Origin: Rhinopithecus roxellana | Taxonomy: Eukaryota > Chordata > Mammalia > Primates > Cercopithecidae | DNA: 64,000 nucleotides | Direction of reading: 5' to 3' | NCBI RefSeq assembly: GCF_007565055.1 | Contig: NC_044552.1 | Coordinates: 38,534,069 to 38,598,068 of the forward strand | Part shown: positions 42,660 to 53,205 of the stretch, piece after piece | How the letters are laid out: each line of letters opens with the position of its first letter | Position numbering within the stretch: the first letter of the stretch is position 1 | Made by a program: the position numbers and the translations under genes | Notes under the pieces: model-generated | Seen by the model: only the letters and a program-made list of their open reading frames with translations | What the model was told of the DNA's origin: nothing | The model's database searches: none

Positions 42660-42712
42660 AATATGAATTATGTAATGCGCACAACAAAGTGTGCATTGCA
42701 TGATGCAAAATC
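42660..42712. promoter_or_regulatory. Candidate enhancer-like core with hairpin and SOX/POU-type words
   Basis: AATGCGCAC (42674-42682) and GTGTGCATT (42689-42697) form an inverted repeat with one mismatch around AACAAA. The loop plus the next base reads AACAAAG, a SOX/TCF-type core. ATGATGCAAAAT follows, which is octamer- and C/EBP-like. ATGAATTATG just upstream is homeodomain-like. Confidence 0.3.
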
Positions 42713-43888
42713 TCTTCGTTGCCATGGGGGTGCATTTGCTTGAGTACAAACAGGAGCACAATCGGGGACAGCTCTGTGTGTGGGTCTGTGTGTGTCTGTG
42801 TGAGTGGCTGTCCCATAGCAGGCCCAGCACTATGACCTCTGAACCATCGTGCTGGCTTAACAGTTTACCCATTTCTCCATTCTACTATGTGTCTGCTGGG
42901 CTACAGTTTTCTGCATTATGATGTGTTCTGCTGCACCTTAAAAACTGTTTTCTTTAGACAGGGTGTTTGCTGTTTTATATGGGACTATTGAAAGCAGCCC
43001 ACATGTAGGCCTTGGAAAATAGTTTTGATTCCCAGGGAGAGGGAAGTGTACCAACTGAGGCAGCTTTCCCAGAGGTGGTGGGGAGAGAGGGCTTTTCAGG
43101 TGAGGCCTGCTAAAGACACCTTGACGCTTTCCCTTGTCATTTCCAGGAGCATCTTAAATCAGTTTGCACATCTGCAAGGCTTTGAGGATGGTCAAGTCAG
43201 GGCCTGGCGGGGAGGCTGGAGGAGGGAAGAAGCCCAGATGTCCAGCCTTAAAAGTCCTCTGTCTTAACTCTTGGAAGATGCCCCCAATCCAGCCAGGCCC
43301 CCTCCTGCCTGCTTCTACCACCTGTTTTAGTACCAAGGTTTTAAATTCAGTTCGGTGTTCAAAGAGCAGGGGCAGCTGAGTATGGACAGGGCAGGGAACG
43401 GTGGAAAGACCAGGGTGTTGTTTTCTTCAGACGGGAGGCCTGGCTTTCGTCGGGTGTGAGGAGGGACCCAGGTGTTTTTAGGCAGCCCCCAGAGCAGGCC
43501 TGGCTGTCTGGAGTGGATTTCAATTCTCATTTGCCAAACTACACTTTCAAGAGGTGTCAGATATCGAAAACCTCTCCTCCAAGCCAAAGCAAGCATTTGG
43601 GGAAGGAGAGGCACAGAAGGGACTGGGGATGGTAGGAGAATATGCTAGTTTTTAAAATGGGAAAGAGAAATGTTCCTGCACATGGTGTTCCAGGTTGGGT
43701 ATTTCTTTTTAAAATAATTGGTTAAGCTGTGCATAAAACCAGGTAAGTCTATTCTGCATTGCAAAGAAGCCTGGGCAGAGCCTGGTCTTCCTGGCACAGG
43801 TGGGATTTTGGTAAACCGGAGCTTTAGAAGACAAGGGCAGGGGCTGTGTCCTGGTGACCTAAGATGACCCACTTCTTAAGGGAAACCC
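42713..43888. other. Unique sequence, nothing recognised
   Basis: No repeat or gene recognised. A short TGTGTG patch lies at 42776-42802. Confidence 0.5.
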
Positions 43889-44015
43889 AGAGGAGGAGAA
43901 GGAGGGAATGGCAAGAAAAGGTGTGAGGGAAGTATTGGAAGGAAGGGAGGAAGGAGAGAAAGCGGAGAAGGGAAGAGAAGGAGAAGAGGGAGAGGATGAA
44001 GGAAAGCAGGCGTGA
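43889..44015 (+). repeat. Purine-rich low-complexity tract (GGAGAA)n-like
   Basis: About 125 bp, mostly G and A, built from irregular GGAAG, GAGAAG and GAGGA words. Confidence 0.9.
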
Positions 44016-45244
44016 GCACAAGTTTCTAACTCTGGGGTCTCAGGCCCCTCACCTGTACGAGGCACGAGGCCGGCAGAGCTTGGGAGCCCCAAGCTGTCTC
44101 AGCGCCTCCATCCTTAAGCATCAATAACTTCATTGACAGCTGCCCCCTCTATAGGGTTCAGCATTCTCTGTAATGACTCATGAAAGCATAAAATTAAGAC
44201 ATTCTGGGAAGCCAAGGGAATCTGGTTTAAAATGTGTGTTTGGGGAATGGAAAGCATTAGAAGAATGCTTGTGTCTGGACTATTCTGTTGTTTTCATCCT
44301 CTGTTTTCTCTTCAAATTAATGAATGAGTCAGGGTCGTCTTTAGTCCTGTGAAATGCCTCCACAGGGGGTGTGGGGGGAGCTGGGATCTGACAGTCGCAT
44401 TTGCTCTGGCTTTTCGGACTGTTCAGACCTGTGGCTGTTTTCCTTTTTCTCTTTCTATGTGTCTCCAGAGAAAGGATCTTTCCCATTAATAAGCAACACA
44501 ACTCCAATGTGTTTCTCCTCCCTCCTCCCACCACCAGGTCTAGACCGCCCACCTTGAATAAAACCCAGCCAAGTTACAGGATTTGCAGGCCAGGTTGCCC
44601 TAGATCTCTGCACGGTGCAGAAGCTGGGAGGCCAGTTCCCATCTAGTTGAAGCCCTTGCTTTTCCCCACATACCTTTGATTCATCCCCCAGTGTCTGCCT
44701 TCGGTCAGTTTCCCAAACCAAGGGCACCCCTTCAGAGTGTACAGAAATAGCTTGTCAACCATCACAGGGTTAAAGAACAAGGTACAGCAGAGCCCCATTT
44801 TGCAGAGGTGCCTTCCCTCTTTTCTCCCTGCAGGTGGGCCCCTCCCCTCTCTTGCACTTCAAGGACTCTGCTCCTCTAGGGCCCACTGTCCAGCCTCCTT
44901 GGCCCTGCACTGCTAAGCCTGCTCTGGCCCCACACAGCGCTGAGCCCCTGGGACTTTCACAAGCCGGCCATGCCCCATATTTATATCTTGTGGGACTGCT
45001 TCTTTCCTCTGCCTCCATAAAACCAGCTGTTTCTAAATGCTGGCATTAGGAATTACTGTGATAAAAGTCAGGGAGGAGAAAGAGGAGAAGAGGGAGCATC
45101 TCATTTGAAGAGCTCTGCGAGCCTTCCCAAAGCCCTTTGCAGTTCCTACCCCTGCCGACAGATGGCTAAGTGACATCCTTGACTTGCTGTGCCGCCACCA
45201 CCCTCACCCTGCCTCCAGTGTCCCTGGGGAAAAAGACCAAGACT
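44016..45244. other. Unique sequence, nothing recognised
   Basis: About 1.2 kb. No repeat or gene recognised. Confidence 0.5.
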
Positions 45245-45365
45245 TTCCTGGAGCGCCTGCTAGGCACCTAGGGTTTTTCATTATGCCCCAGGAACCCTGC
45301 CATTGAATCAGGAAACTGTTGAGGTTCAGGGAGGTTACCAAGCAGCCCGAGGTCTCCTACCCAGA
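45245..45365 (-). mobile_element. MIR fragment
   Basis: TCCTGGAGCGCCTGCTAGGC, AATCAGGAAACTGTTGAGG, TTCAGGGAGGTTACCAAGC and AGCCCGAGGTCTCC are the complement of the MIR core. Confidence 0.5.
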
Positions 45366-46415
45366 GAGGGGGAAAGCCAGATTCACTTCTGGATTCATCA
45401 ACCTTCCAAGCAGGAGCTGACTGCCTCCTGGGCCCCAGAAACATCTTCCCAACCTCGAACTCATTTTTCTTCTTCCGGAAGACAGAACTGGCAGCATCCA
45501 CAGCCCACTGCTCTCAGAGACCTGGCCCACGGGCTCAGTCTTGAAAGTACATCTTAGCTTGAGGCCAAGCAGTCTTCTGTGCCCAGATGAGACCTGCTGG
45601 GGAGGGAGTGGCAGAGAGGGCTGGAGAGCTAAGCCCACCCCCCCAACCCACATTTCCCCCTCTCTCCCCATCCCAGCCGATGTCCAAAATGCCTGAGTTT
45701 GTCGTGCCAAAATTAGGCAAAGAACATTTATGCCTTATTACCAAGCCACATAGCAACAGCTATACAAATGATCAATTATACATCAGATAACATTCACTGC
45801 ACATTTGATTTAATTACAACACTAAAATTCCAAATACATATATTCCATCATTATAGATTCTTGCTTGTTGAGTGTGGTCATTTACTCAAAATAAATTGAG
45901 GGAACGATGTTTATATATGCCAGTTTCAAAGCCAGTAGAGAAAAGCTGATGTTTATGTAAGATGTGATTATAAAATAATGACTGTGTTTTTTCAGCAAAC
46001 AGAGTAGGACTCCAAAGACATTCCACTGGAAAGCTCCATCCAATTCCAGTGGAGTTGCCATCGCTCAAGTTCCTTGTGGCATCTCTTTTGGAATTGCCTT
46101 CAGAGTCCGTTTGTGTGGGCCACATGGAAAAAAAAAAATAAACCACTTCGTCCCACCTCATTATTGACCAAAAAATTTCATTACCCAGTTCGATTACTCA
46201 CCTAATTCACTGGGATTGGCTTCAAATAATTTTCAGTTGCTTCTAAATATCAGATCAACTCCAAAATGATGCAAATTAGCAGCCTTTGAAGGACATTTCC
46301 AAGTACACTGAGCAGGCTCTGAAAACAGTCCCAACAGAGTCAGGATCCAGGCAGCATTGGTGGCGAGGTCAGTTTTGAGCTGAACCTTGAAGGATGAGAA
46401 AGCTCTGAGTGACCA
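45366..46415. other. Unique sequence with repeat-free AT-rich block (45690-46130)
   Basis: The AT-rich block holds TGATTTAATTAC, GATCAATTATAC and other homeodomain-like words and fits no repeat that I recognise. A perfect 10-bp inverted repeat (TCCACTGGAA at 46022-46031, TTCCAGTGGA at 46044-46053, 12-base loop) lies at its right end. Confidence 0.4.
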
Positions 46416-46419
46416 TATA

Positions 46420-46625
46420 CGTGCTCTACAATGTACCAAGTACTTTTTCCACCTAGCCCTTCTTTGGAGTCTCGCAGCAGTGGGAGGTGTTGTGATGATC
46501 ACGCGATGGTAGGTGAGGAATGTAAAGCCTAGAGGGAAATCATTCATCCCAGTCCCATAGCTAGAAAACAAATAACAGAGCTGGAACTTGAAATCAAGGC
46601 TTTGTGTGCCTGCATGCACAGTGTC
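46420..46625 (-). mobile_element. MIR
   Basis: GTGCTCTACAATGTACCAAG, GGTAGGTGAGGAATGTAAAG, CATAGCTAGAAAACAAATAAC and AGAGCTGGAACTTGAAATC are the complement of MIR. Confidence 0.72.
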
Positions 46626-46639
46626 CACCTTCCCCCAAT

Positions 46640-47345
46640 GTCCTGCAGGATCTCAGGAGGAAGAAGCCAGTGAGTAGGCTGGGCTGCCTGGAAGAGAGGA
46701 GTCCTGTAAACAAGAGGAGGAAGGCAAGGCCAAGGTGGTAGGTTGGGCTGGATTCTGGGAAGCTGTTGGTGCCAGGTTAAATAGCATGGCAGAGATCGAA
46801 TGCTGTAGCTCCTGGGCACAGAGCAGTGGTGGGGACAGCATGGGACCCCCCCAACATGGTTGGTTCTTTTGAGACCTGGACACCGAGAGGTTCTGAGATG
46901 CCCCAACATGGTGAACACTGCAGGCTGCTTCACTAAACATCTGCCTAAACCAGCCTCTCTGACTTTCCCGAATATGAAGAGTTGATTCTCTGCAGCCAGA
47001 GTTCTTCTGATGGCCCAGGTATACCAAATGGCAGCCTCGCATGTGGCAGTGAGCAATGTGAGTGGTGGCCAAGTGTGGGTACATCGGATCCCCTGGGGAC
47101 ATGTTTGTTTTTTCTGGAACCATCCTGACTGGTTCCCAACATCATGGGTGTAGAGTTTCTGCTGAAATTGTCCTGTGGTGTGGTTGGGTATTTGTCTAGT
47201 CTGCATTGTTTTTGGTTGGGCAGCATCCTGGCTTGGTTCCTGGGCTTCCCAAGACACTTTACCAACTCCTACATACTCTATAATAAACTCATTTTCATGT
47301 CCAATAGCTAGAGTAGACTCTGTTGTCTGCAATTAAGCACTTTGT
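46640..47345 (+). mobile_element. LTR-like element, family unknown
   Basis: The 3' end has ATAATAAACTCATTTTC (polyadenylation-signal-like), then GACTCTGTTGTCTGCAATTA, like an LTR R-U5 end and like 14810-14850. The upstream extent is uncertain. A 262-codon minus-strand open frame (46544-47332) overlaps it and has no recognisable domain. Confidence 0.35.
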
Positions 47346-47379
47346 TCAATCCATCCTTCTGTACACTGCACAGATGTAT

Positions 47380-47555
47380 ACTTTAAACAATTTATTCAAC
47401 ATCTACTAGTATCAAGATTTGCGTTTTGACGTGCATTTTTCTTGTTTAATACAACAACTGCCTTGTGACATAATACCCACTAAGAGAGGAATACACTGAA
47501 GCTCAGAGAGGTTAAGAAACATAACTCAAGCTGCAGAGTTAGATATGGGCAGATT
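47380..47555 (-). mobile_element. MIR, degraded
   Basis: TTATTCAACATCTACTAGTA, GAATACACTGAAGCTCAGAG and AGGTTAAGAAACATAACTCAA are the complement of the MIR 3' half and core. Confidence 0.62.
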
Positions 47556-48425
47556 TTCAAGTTGCCCACCACTTTCCGATGACCTAAAAGTCTGAGAAAA
47601 GGATGTGCTGGTGAAGGAACAAAGGTGGGTGTGTCTTTTTAGAGATAGGAGGTCCAGCGGGCCAGAGCATTTTGAGAGGCCCTGATTGCACAACCTCAGG
47701 ACGGATTTGATGATAAGAAACTGAGGCAAGGACCAGAGAGAAGGCTAATTTGGGCCATTGTCCTCATTAGGTGCACCCTATCTTTGGGTGTGCCTTGCTT
47801 ACTAATGGTGATAGGTTCTGTAAAATGAGGCCAGATTCCTGTAAATTGGGATATGATTTTAAAGACACTTTGACAGCTCACTATTCACAAGACTACTGCA
47901 GAACCTCCTTTTATCTCGGGAAGAAGCCTTTTGTAATCATACTGTCCCCTCTGCTTTCCTTTGTAATTCAAGATTTTCACAGATGGAATCAATGCACCAT
48001 GGGGTCCACCTTCCTTCTCTGCAGCCTCACCAAGGCTTCCCAGTGCTCTCCAGACAAAAGGCTAAGGCAAGAGGAGGGGGAGTGTTTTAGTTCCAAAAAT
48101 ATGCCCTCTCTTTGAAGCAGGTGAATTCTTTCTATGCTTAGTTCTTCAGAATAAGGGTTGAAAGCCCAGGACTCAGTCTTTCCTTGTTGCAGATAAATGG
48201 TTTGATCAGGGCTATGTCTCCATTTCTCAGCAACAAGGAACTGAAAACATGGAAGACAATGATTAACATCAGTGGGCTCAGCCTCCCCACTTCAGGTTCA
48301 CTCCATGACTTCTGGATCCCCCCATGGCTTGAGGCAGGACGCCTCACCTGCCCAGTGGGAGCAGGGTCCTCAGCAGCCAGAAGAGCGCTTCTGGCAGCCC
48401 TGGCCTGGGACAGTCCCTAGGAGGC
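47556..48425. other. Unique sequence; contains one copy of a 32-bp duplicated word
   Basis: 48197-48228 is repeated with one mismatch at 48960-48991. No repeat family or gene recognised otherwise. Confidence 0.5.
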
Positions 48426-48765
48426 CCCCGCCCAAGCCCTCCCCTCCTTAATTTCCTCACTGCCTTCACTCCCTTACCCCCTCATCTCCTTCAGCATCCT
48501 CGCCTCCTTCACCCCCTTACTCTCTCATCCCTCACCTTCCTCATCTCTCTACCCCACTCTCCACTCCTCCCACATTCTCCTGGCCCCCTTACACCCCCAA
48601 TTCCTCTAACGTCTCTTACCCCCTCAATTCCCAGCCCCTCAATTCTTCTCTCCCCCTCCTCTCCGTCTCTCAGCCCCTCACTTCTCCCCTCCCTTACACT
48701 TCCTCGCCATACCCTGTTCCCTTTGCATCCCTGCACCTTGGACTCTCCATACAGCTGCTTCTCCA
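48426..48765 (+). repeat. Pyrimidine-rich degenerate tract (CCCCTCA/TTCCTC words)
   Basis: About 340 bp are dominated by C and T, with recurring TTACCCCCTCA and CCCCTCAATTC words. The spacing is irregular, so it is an old or degenerate minisatellite. Confidence 0.8.
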
Positions 48766-48829
48766 CCTCATCTGCAACCAGCTCCTTCTAATAGAGGCTG
48801 GTCTGGTGAAAACCAACCCAGGCCAATTT

Positions 48830-49110
48830 TCTGTAGATTCTGGATGTGATCAACTCTGTTGCAATGAATAGAACATCTAGCTCGAAAACTGACTTGAACA
48901 GTAAGGGAATAACATTAGAAAATGCAATGGAAAGGCCAGGAGTGGTTCAACCTGTAGGAATGGTTTGATCAGGGCTGTGTCTCCATTTCTCTGTGATCTG
49001 CCCAGCTCTGTCCTTTTTGGTGATTTGGCTTCATTTCAACCTGATTTCTCAGATGGTGACAAAACAGCTGCAATTGTTCCGGGCTTCACGTCCACATACC
49101 ACACTGTGGA
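48830..49110. mobile_element. Old interspersed repeat, family not named (second copy)
   Basis: GACTTGAACAGTAAGGGAATA, ATCAGGGCTGTGTCTCCATT, GATTTGGCTTCATTTC, GATGGTGACAAAACAGCTGC and CTTCACGTCCACATACC share order with the pieces at 5576 and 55815. Confidence 0.4.
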
Positions 49111-49459
49111 GAGTGAGGGGAGAGAGCTCTCCCACCCCACCCCCTAGATATTTAACATGAGTCCTGTGCTTCACTCTGATTTAGCCAACCTCAGACAGAC
49201 ATTATGGCCAGGAGAATGTCAAGAACTGATGGGCTTGAGCCTAAGTTCCTTCCCATCTCCAAACAAAGAAATCGCTGTGGCAAGGGGGATGAAACTCCAT
49301 GGATTGGCTTATGGAGCTGGGAGAGGGATGATTTCCACCAAAGCAGCATGCTGCCCCACTGTGGGAGAGGATAGGGGATGGGGTAGGTGTGGGCTGGGAG
49401 CCATCACATTGTCCACCTCCCAGTGAGCTGGTCTTTGGTCTCAGATACAATCTGAGCCT

Positions 49460-49700
49460 CAGGGCATCCTAGTGAAAGCATGGCCTTTAGATACTGACAG
49501 ACCCTATTTGGATATCAGATCTGCCACTGTCAGGTTAAGGAAGTTTTAACAAGTTGCTTAATCTCAACAAGCCTCAGTTTTCCCAGCTGTAAACTAGGCA
49601 TAATTCTTCTTGCCTTTCAGGAAATTAATATATGCAGGAGAGTCTGCATGGTGCCTGGACCCCACATCTGTCCAGATGCCTGGACAACTGATATGTGGTA
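49460..49700 (+). mobile_element. MIR, near full length
   Basis: ATGGCCTTTAGATACTGACAG, GCTTAATCTCAACAAGCCTC, AGTTTTCCCAGCTGTAAAC and GCATGGTGCCTGG are in MIR order. Confidence 0.75.
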
Positions 49701-50084
49701 ACAATAATTATGAGAATTTTTAAGCCACAGAACTCAGGAGCAGGCTCTGTCTGTTCCCCAACCACCCTATGACTGCCCTCTGCTAGAAGCAAAAAGCCCT
49801 TTGTGTTGCATTTGAGTCAGAGGCCAGTACAATGGCCTCAGGTGACCTGCTGAGCTGCTTCTCCTTCCCCCAGCTTGCTGGTGACTCAGGGCCCATGGGC
49901 ATGTGGCTGGTCCCCTCATGGGCCCCCAGGCATCCTAGGAGAGCTAGTTTCAGGTAACACACTCAGAACTGGCAGGCACAGGGCTATGAAAAGCTTTTTG
50001 TTTGCTTACAAAGTACTAAGCAAGATTCTGGGAGGAAATAAAGGAATAGTCTTGATCCTGAACATTGGTGTCAGGCTTCAAGGC
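49701..50084. other. Unique sequence, nothing recognised
   Basis: No repeat or gene recognised. Confidence 0.5.
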
Positions 50085-50320
50085 AGGAGCGTGGGCTTTG
50101 GAGTCAGACAGCACTGGTTCCAGTCCTGGATGTTGCCACTTGGGACTGGTGTAGTTCACCCCTCAGGAAATGATTTCCTCCTTTGTAATAAGAAAATAAT
50201 AATCAGGCTAATTTCATGGGTTTGTTTTGAGGACTGAGTGCAATAAACCGTACAAGGAACCTAGGACTATGTCAGGAATTAATGATTGATAAAGGTTAAT
50301 GCTATCATGATCAACTGCCA
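50085..50320 (+). mobile_element. MIR, near full length
   Basis: GGCTTTGGAGTCAGACAGCA, CTGGTTCCAGTCCTGGATG, ATGATTTCCTCCTTTG, GGTTTGTTTTGAGGACTGAG and AATAAACCGTACAAGGAACC are in MIR order. Confidence 0.78.
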
Positions 50321-50444
50321 ATAAAAATATTTCAAGAATCTCTCTGCATTGCATCTGTAACATTCTAATCTGTAACATGATTATATCTGGGGTTCAAGAA
50401 GCTTTACAGGATGCTCATATTATCATGCCAGTTCAAATTACATC

Positions 50445-50530
50445 AACATCTATTCATTCAACTGATATTTACTGAGCACCTACCAAGTGCCAGGTACTCT
50501 GCCAGGAGCTGAAAACACAACTGGGCTGCC
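50445..50530 (-). mobile_element. L2 3' end fragment
   Basis: TATTCATTCAACTGATATTT, ACTGAGCACCTACCAAGTGC and AGGTACTCTGCCAGGAGC are the complement of the L2 terminus. Confidence 0.72.
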
Positions 50531-50544
50531 AGGTATGGTCATGC

Positions 50545-50634
50545 AGGTTGTGTACTGCACAATTTCATGTGCCTAGTCACATCCTAATCTGTGTAAATGC
50601 CCTCCGTGCCCTGGAACTGTGCAGTGCACAACCT
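50545..50634. repeat. Inverted-repeat element, 22-bp arms
   Basis: AGGTTGTGTACTGCACAATTTC (50545-50566) pairs with 50613-50634 at about 18 of 22 positions around a 46-base spacer. Such structure fits a small palindromic DNA-transposon remnant within the L2. Confidence 0.55.
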
Positions 50635-50729
50635 GTCTGGACATATGAGGTGCCCTGCCTACTCTCTACTCAAATAATTCCACCAAAATATAATTCAAAA
50701 CTCAGATGTGTGTAATGAGGAAAAGGCAA

Positions 50730-50960
50730 AGGAGGGCTGGAGTGAGGTCCAAACCATGTAGACCCTCGTTGGCTGGGTTAAAGACTTGGATTTTTATCCT
50801 TGGAGCAATGGGAAGCCATTGGAGGATTTCTAAAGGGGAGCAACACAATCTGATTTGCATTTTTAAAATATCCTCTGGCTGCTATGTAGAGAATGGATTA
50901 CAGGGACAAGTGTGGAAAGCAAGGTGTCCTCCATGAGGCTTTTCCAGGAGAAAAATGGTC
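50730..50960 (-). mobile_element. L2 fragment, probably same copy as 50445-50530
   Basis: CCATGTAGACCCTCGTTGGC, ACTTGGATTTTTATCCTTGG, AGCAATGGGAAGCCATTGG, AGCAACACAATCTGATTTGC and CCTCTGGCTGCTATGTAGAG are the antisense L2 3' region in the expected order. Confidence 0.68.
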
Positions 50961-52035
50961 ATATCTTGGACTGGATGGCAGGAAAAAATGAAAAGAGGAA
51001 GAAATTCAAAGGTTTATATGGGCTGGGGGTGGGGAGAAGAAGGAGTAGATGGAGGCTGGGGATTTTTTCTGAAAGGGGAGCCAGAAGGAAGACCAGGTTT
51101 GCTTCAGACTTCCTAACAAAATCTTCTGTGAAGGACTTTATGGTGCACCTTCTGTTTCCGTGCCTTGAGACACTTAACATTTCCTCAGCAGCTGCAAGAG
51201 TCAAGCTATAAAGGGCAAGCAGGGAGGTGGGTGGTAGGGCAGGCTCAGGGACAGAACTCCAGCTCAAAGCCTTGACTCAGGAAGATGCTATAATCTCAAC
51301 CAGGTCAAGGTCATGTCTAAGTCGGGAGCTGTGCTGAAAGCCTCAACACAGAGCTGCAATCCTCACCCATAGGTGACAGCAAATCCAGTGTTTGAATTCC
51401 CTACAGGAAGGCACCTTTATGGAAACCTGCCTGAGGCACTGGAAAGATGAGTCAACCCCAGGCACCAGAAGCCTGCGAGACCTCAGAAGTCTACCTGTTG
51501 GAAAGCCTATTATTAGACTTCTAAACTGCCTCAGTCTAGCCCACAGAGGCACAGCCTAGCTGTATGCAAATCCCCTTTCCACCCTTAAGTCATTCATTAG
51601 TCACCAGTGTCTCCCCAGCTTCCAAATCTAGTTCTGCTCTGGAGAAATTACCTAGGGCGGAGTTGGCGCCACTGAGGGCAAAGGTCCCACAAAGATCAAC
51701 TGCCCTGATTCTCCACCACAAAGGGTGACAATGGGTCAGTGCCCTGGACCCAATGGGCCACTGCCCTGGCAAACAGGCCACCTCCTCCCTGGAGGACAGC
51801 TGGACCTCTGAGTACCTTTCTCTCCGAAGCCCAGCTGCAGACCCAAGCCTCAGTGCTGGTCACATGGTGAGGGACCAGCAGGGTGCCAGATAACCCAGTG
51901 GATAGTTACAAAATGGCTTGCGAAGCAGGTTAGGGTCAAGCTTTACCAAAAATTCAATCTTTCAAAGAGTCTAACTGTGAGATGTAGGCTTTCCATCAAA
52001 AAAGTCCAAAGCACATTGTCTTTTAGTGTGTGCTA
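50961..52035. other. Unique sequence, nothing recognised
   Basis: About 1.1 kb. No repeat or gene recognised beyond the L2 edge. Confidence 0.5.
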
Positions 52036-52165
52036 TCCCTCTGTTCGTTTGTTCATTCGTTCATTCATTCGTTCATTCATAAAATGTGAATGGACCACTT
52101 TGTGTTTGGCAATGTGCTAGATCCTAGGAAGAGTTCAGACACTGAGGGGGCAGGGTTGCCACCTG
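52036..52165 (-). mobile_element. L2 3' end with expanded (TTCR)n terminus
   Basis: The head is GTTCATTCGTTCATTCATTC, the complement of the L2 terminal repeat, followed by GACCACTTTGTGTTTGGCAA and TGTGCTAGATCCTAGG. Confidence 0.68.
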
Positions 52166-52454
52166 TTGGGAGTTTGCATTCTAGTGTGTTGGGACCTAAC
52201 AGTCTCTTTGCCCGAGGTCTGAAAGCTTCTGCTCATTGTCTAGATGTGTCCCTTTCATTCTTCTCAACCCTCAGAGGAGGTGCATTAAAAAAAATTCACC
52301 AGTACACTCCCTGATTGTAACGAGACCTGCCCAGCAGGAGCCAGGATACTCCTGGAGTATTCAGCCAAAGTGGATAACAACCATGAGCTCAAGCCCTTGT
52401 GGACAGGATGTAGAACAGATGATTAAGTAGGGCTTGCCAATACCTAGAGAAGTA
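52166..52454. other. Unique sequence, nothing recognised
   Basis: No repeat or gene recognised. Confidence 0.45.
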
Positions 52455-53205
52455 AATAGTAATAAAAATAGCTAACATTTGAGCTTAATTAACAATGTGC
52501 TATTACTAATTCAGTGCTCATAACCACCTTACGAAATTGGTATGATGATTTTTATTGATAAATAACATTTGTACAAATGATACTTTGTTACATGCATGGA
52601 ATGTGTAATTATTGAGTCAGCATATTTAGGGTAACTACTGACTGGAGTATTTACCTTTTGTATGGGTTGAGAACATTTCAAGTCCTCACTTTCAGCTATT
52701 TTGAAATGTACAATACATTGTTGTTAACTACAGTCACCCTACTCTACTACTGAGCATTAGAACTTATTCCTTCTAACCGTATGTTTGTATCCATTAACCA
52801 ACCTCTCTTCGTCCTCCACACCCCATACCTACAACCTTCCTAGCCTCTGGTATTCTCTTGTTCTACTCTTCACCTCCATGAGATCAACTTTTTAAAAAGC
52901 TCCCACACATGAGTGAGAACGTGCGATGTTTGTCTTTCCATATGTGACTCATTTCATTTACCATAATGACCTCCAGTTCCATCCATGTATGCTCAGCAAA
53001 TGACAGGATCTCATTCGTTTTTATGGCCAAATGGTATTTAAATGGGTATGATGATTACTTTGACTCTGCAGATGAGGATATTGAGACAGAGAATGTGGTT
53101 AACAGCTTACCCAGTGCCGTGCAGGTAGCAAGTGCCAGAGCCAGGATCCACACCGAGGCACCTGGCTCCAGGGCTGTGCCCTAGCTGCTGCACCACACTG
53201 CCTCT
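52455..53205 (-). mobile_element. MIR split by an L1 insertion
   Basis: Left part 52455-52550: AATAGCTAACATTTGAGC, CAGTGCTCATAACCACC, ACGAAATTGGTATGATGATT. Right part 53040-53205: CTGCAGATGAGGATATTGAG, CAGTGCCGTGCAGGTAGC, GCCAGAGCCAGGATCC. Together they make one near-complete antisense MIR, interrupted exactly at the duplicated 17-mer. Confidence 0.85.
52551..53039 (-). mobile_element. L1 (L1M/L1PB-type) 3' end inserted in a MIR
   Basis: GTTACATGCATGGAATGTG, GTAATTATTGAGTCAGCATA, GTACAATACATTGTTGTTAAC, ATGAGTGAGAACGTGCGATG and TCCAGTTCCATCCATGTATG are the antisense L1 3' end. Target duplication: AAATTGGTATGATGATT (52534-52550) and AAATGGGTATGATGATT (53040-53056). Confidence 0.88.

Noticed and set aside
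44130..44160. CTCF-like AGGGGGCAGC on the minus strand
   Set aside because: Only the right half of the motif matches. The left five positions do not.
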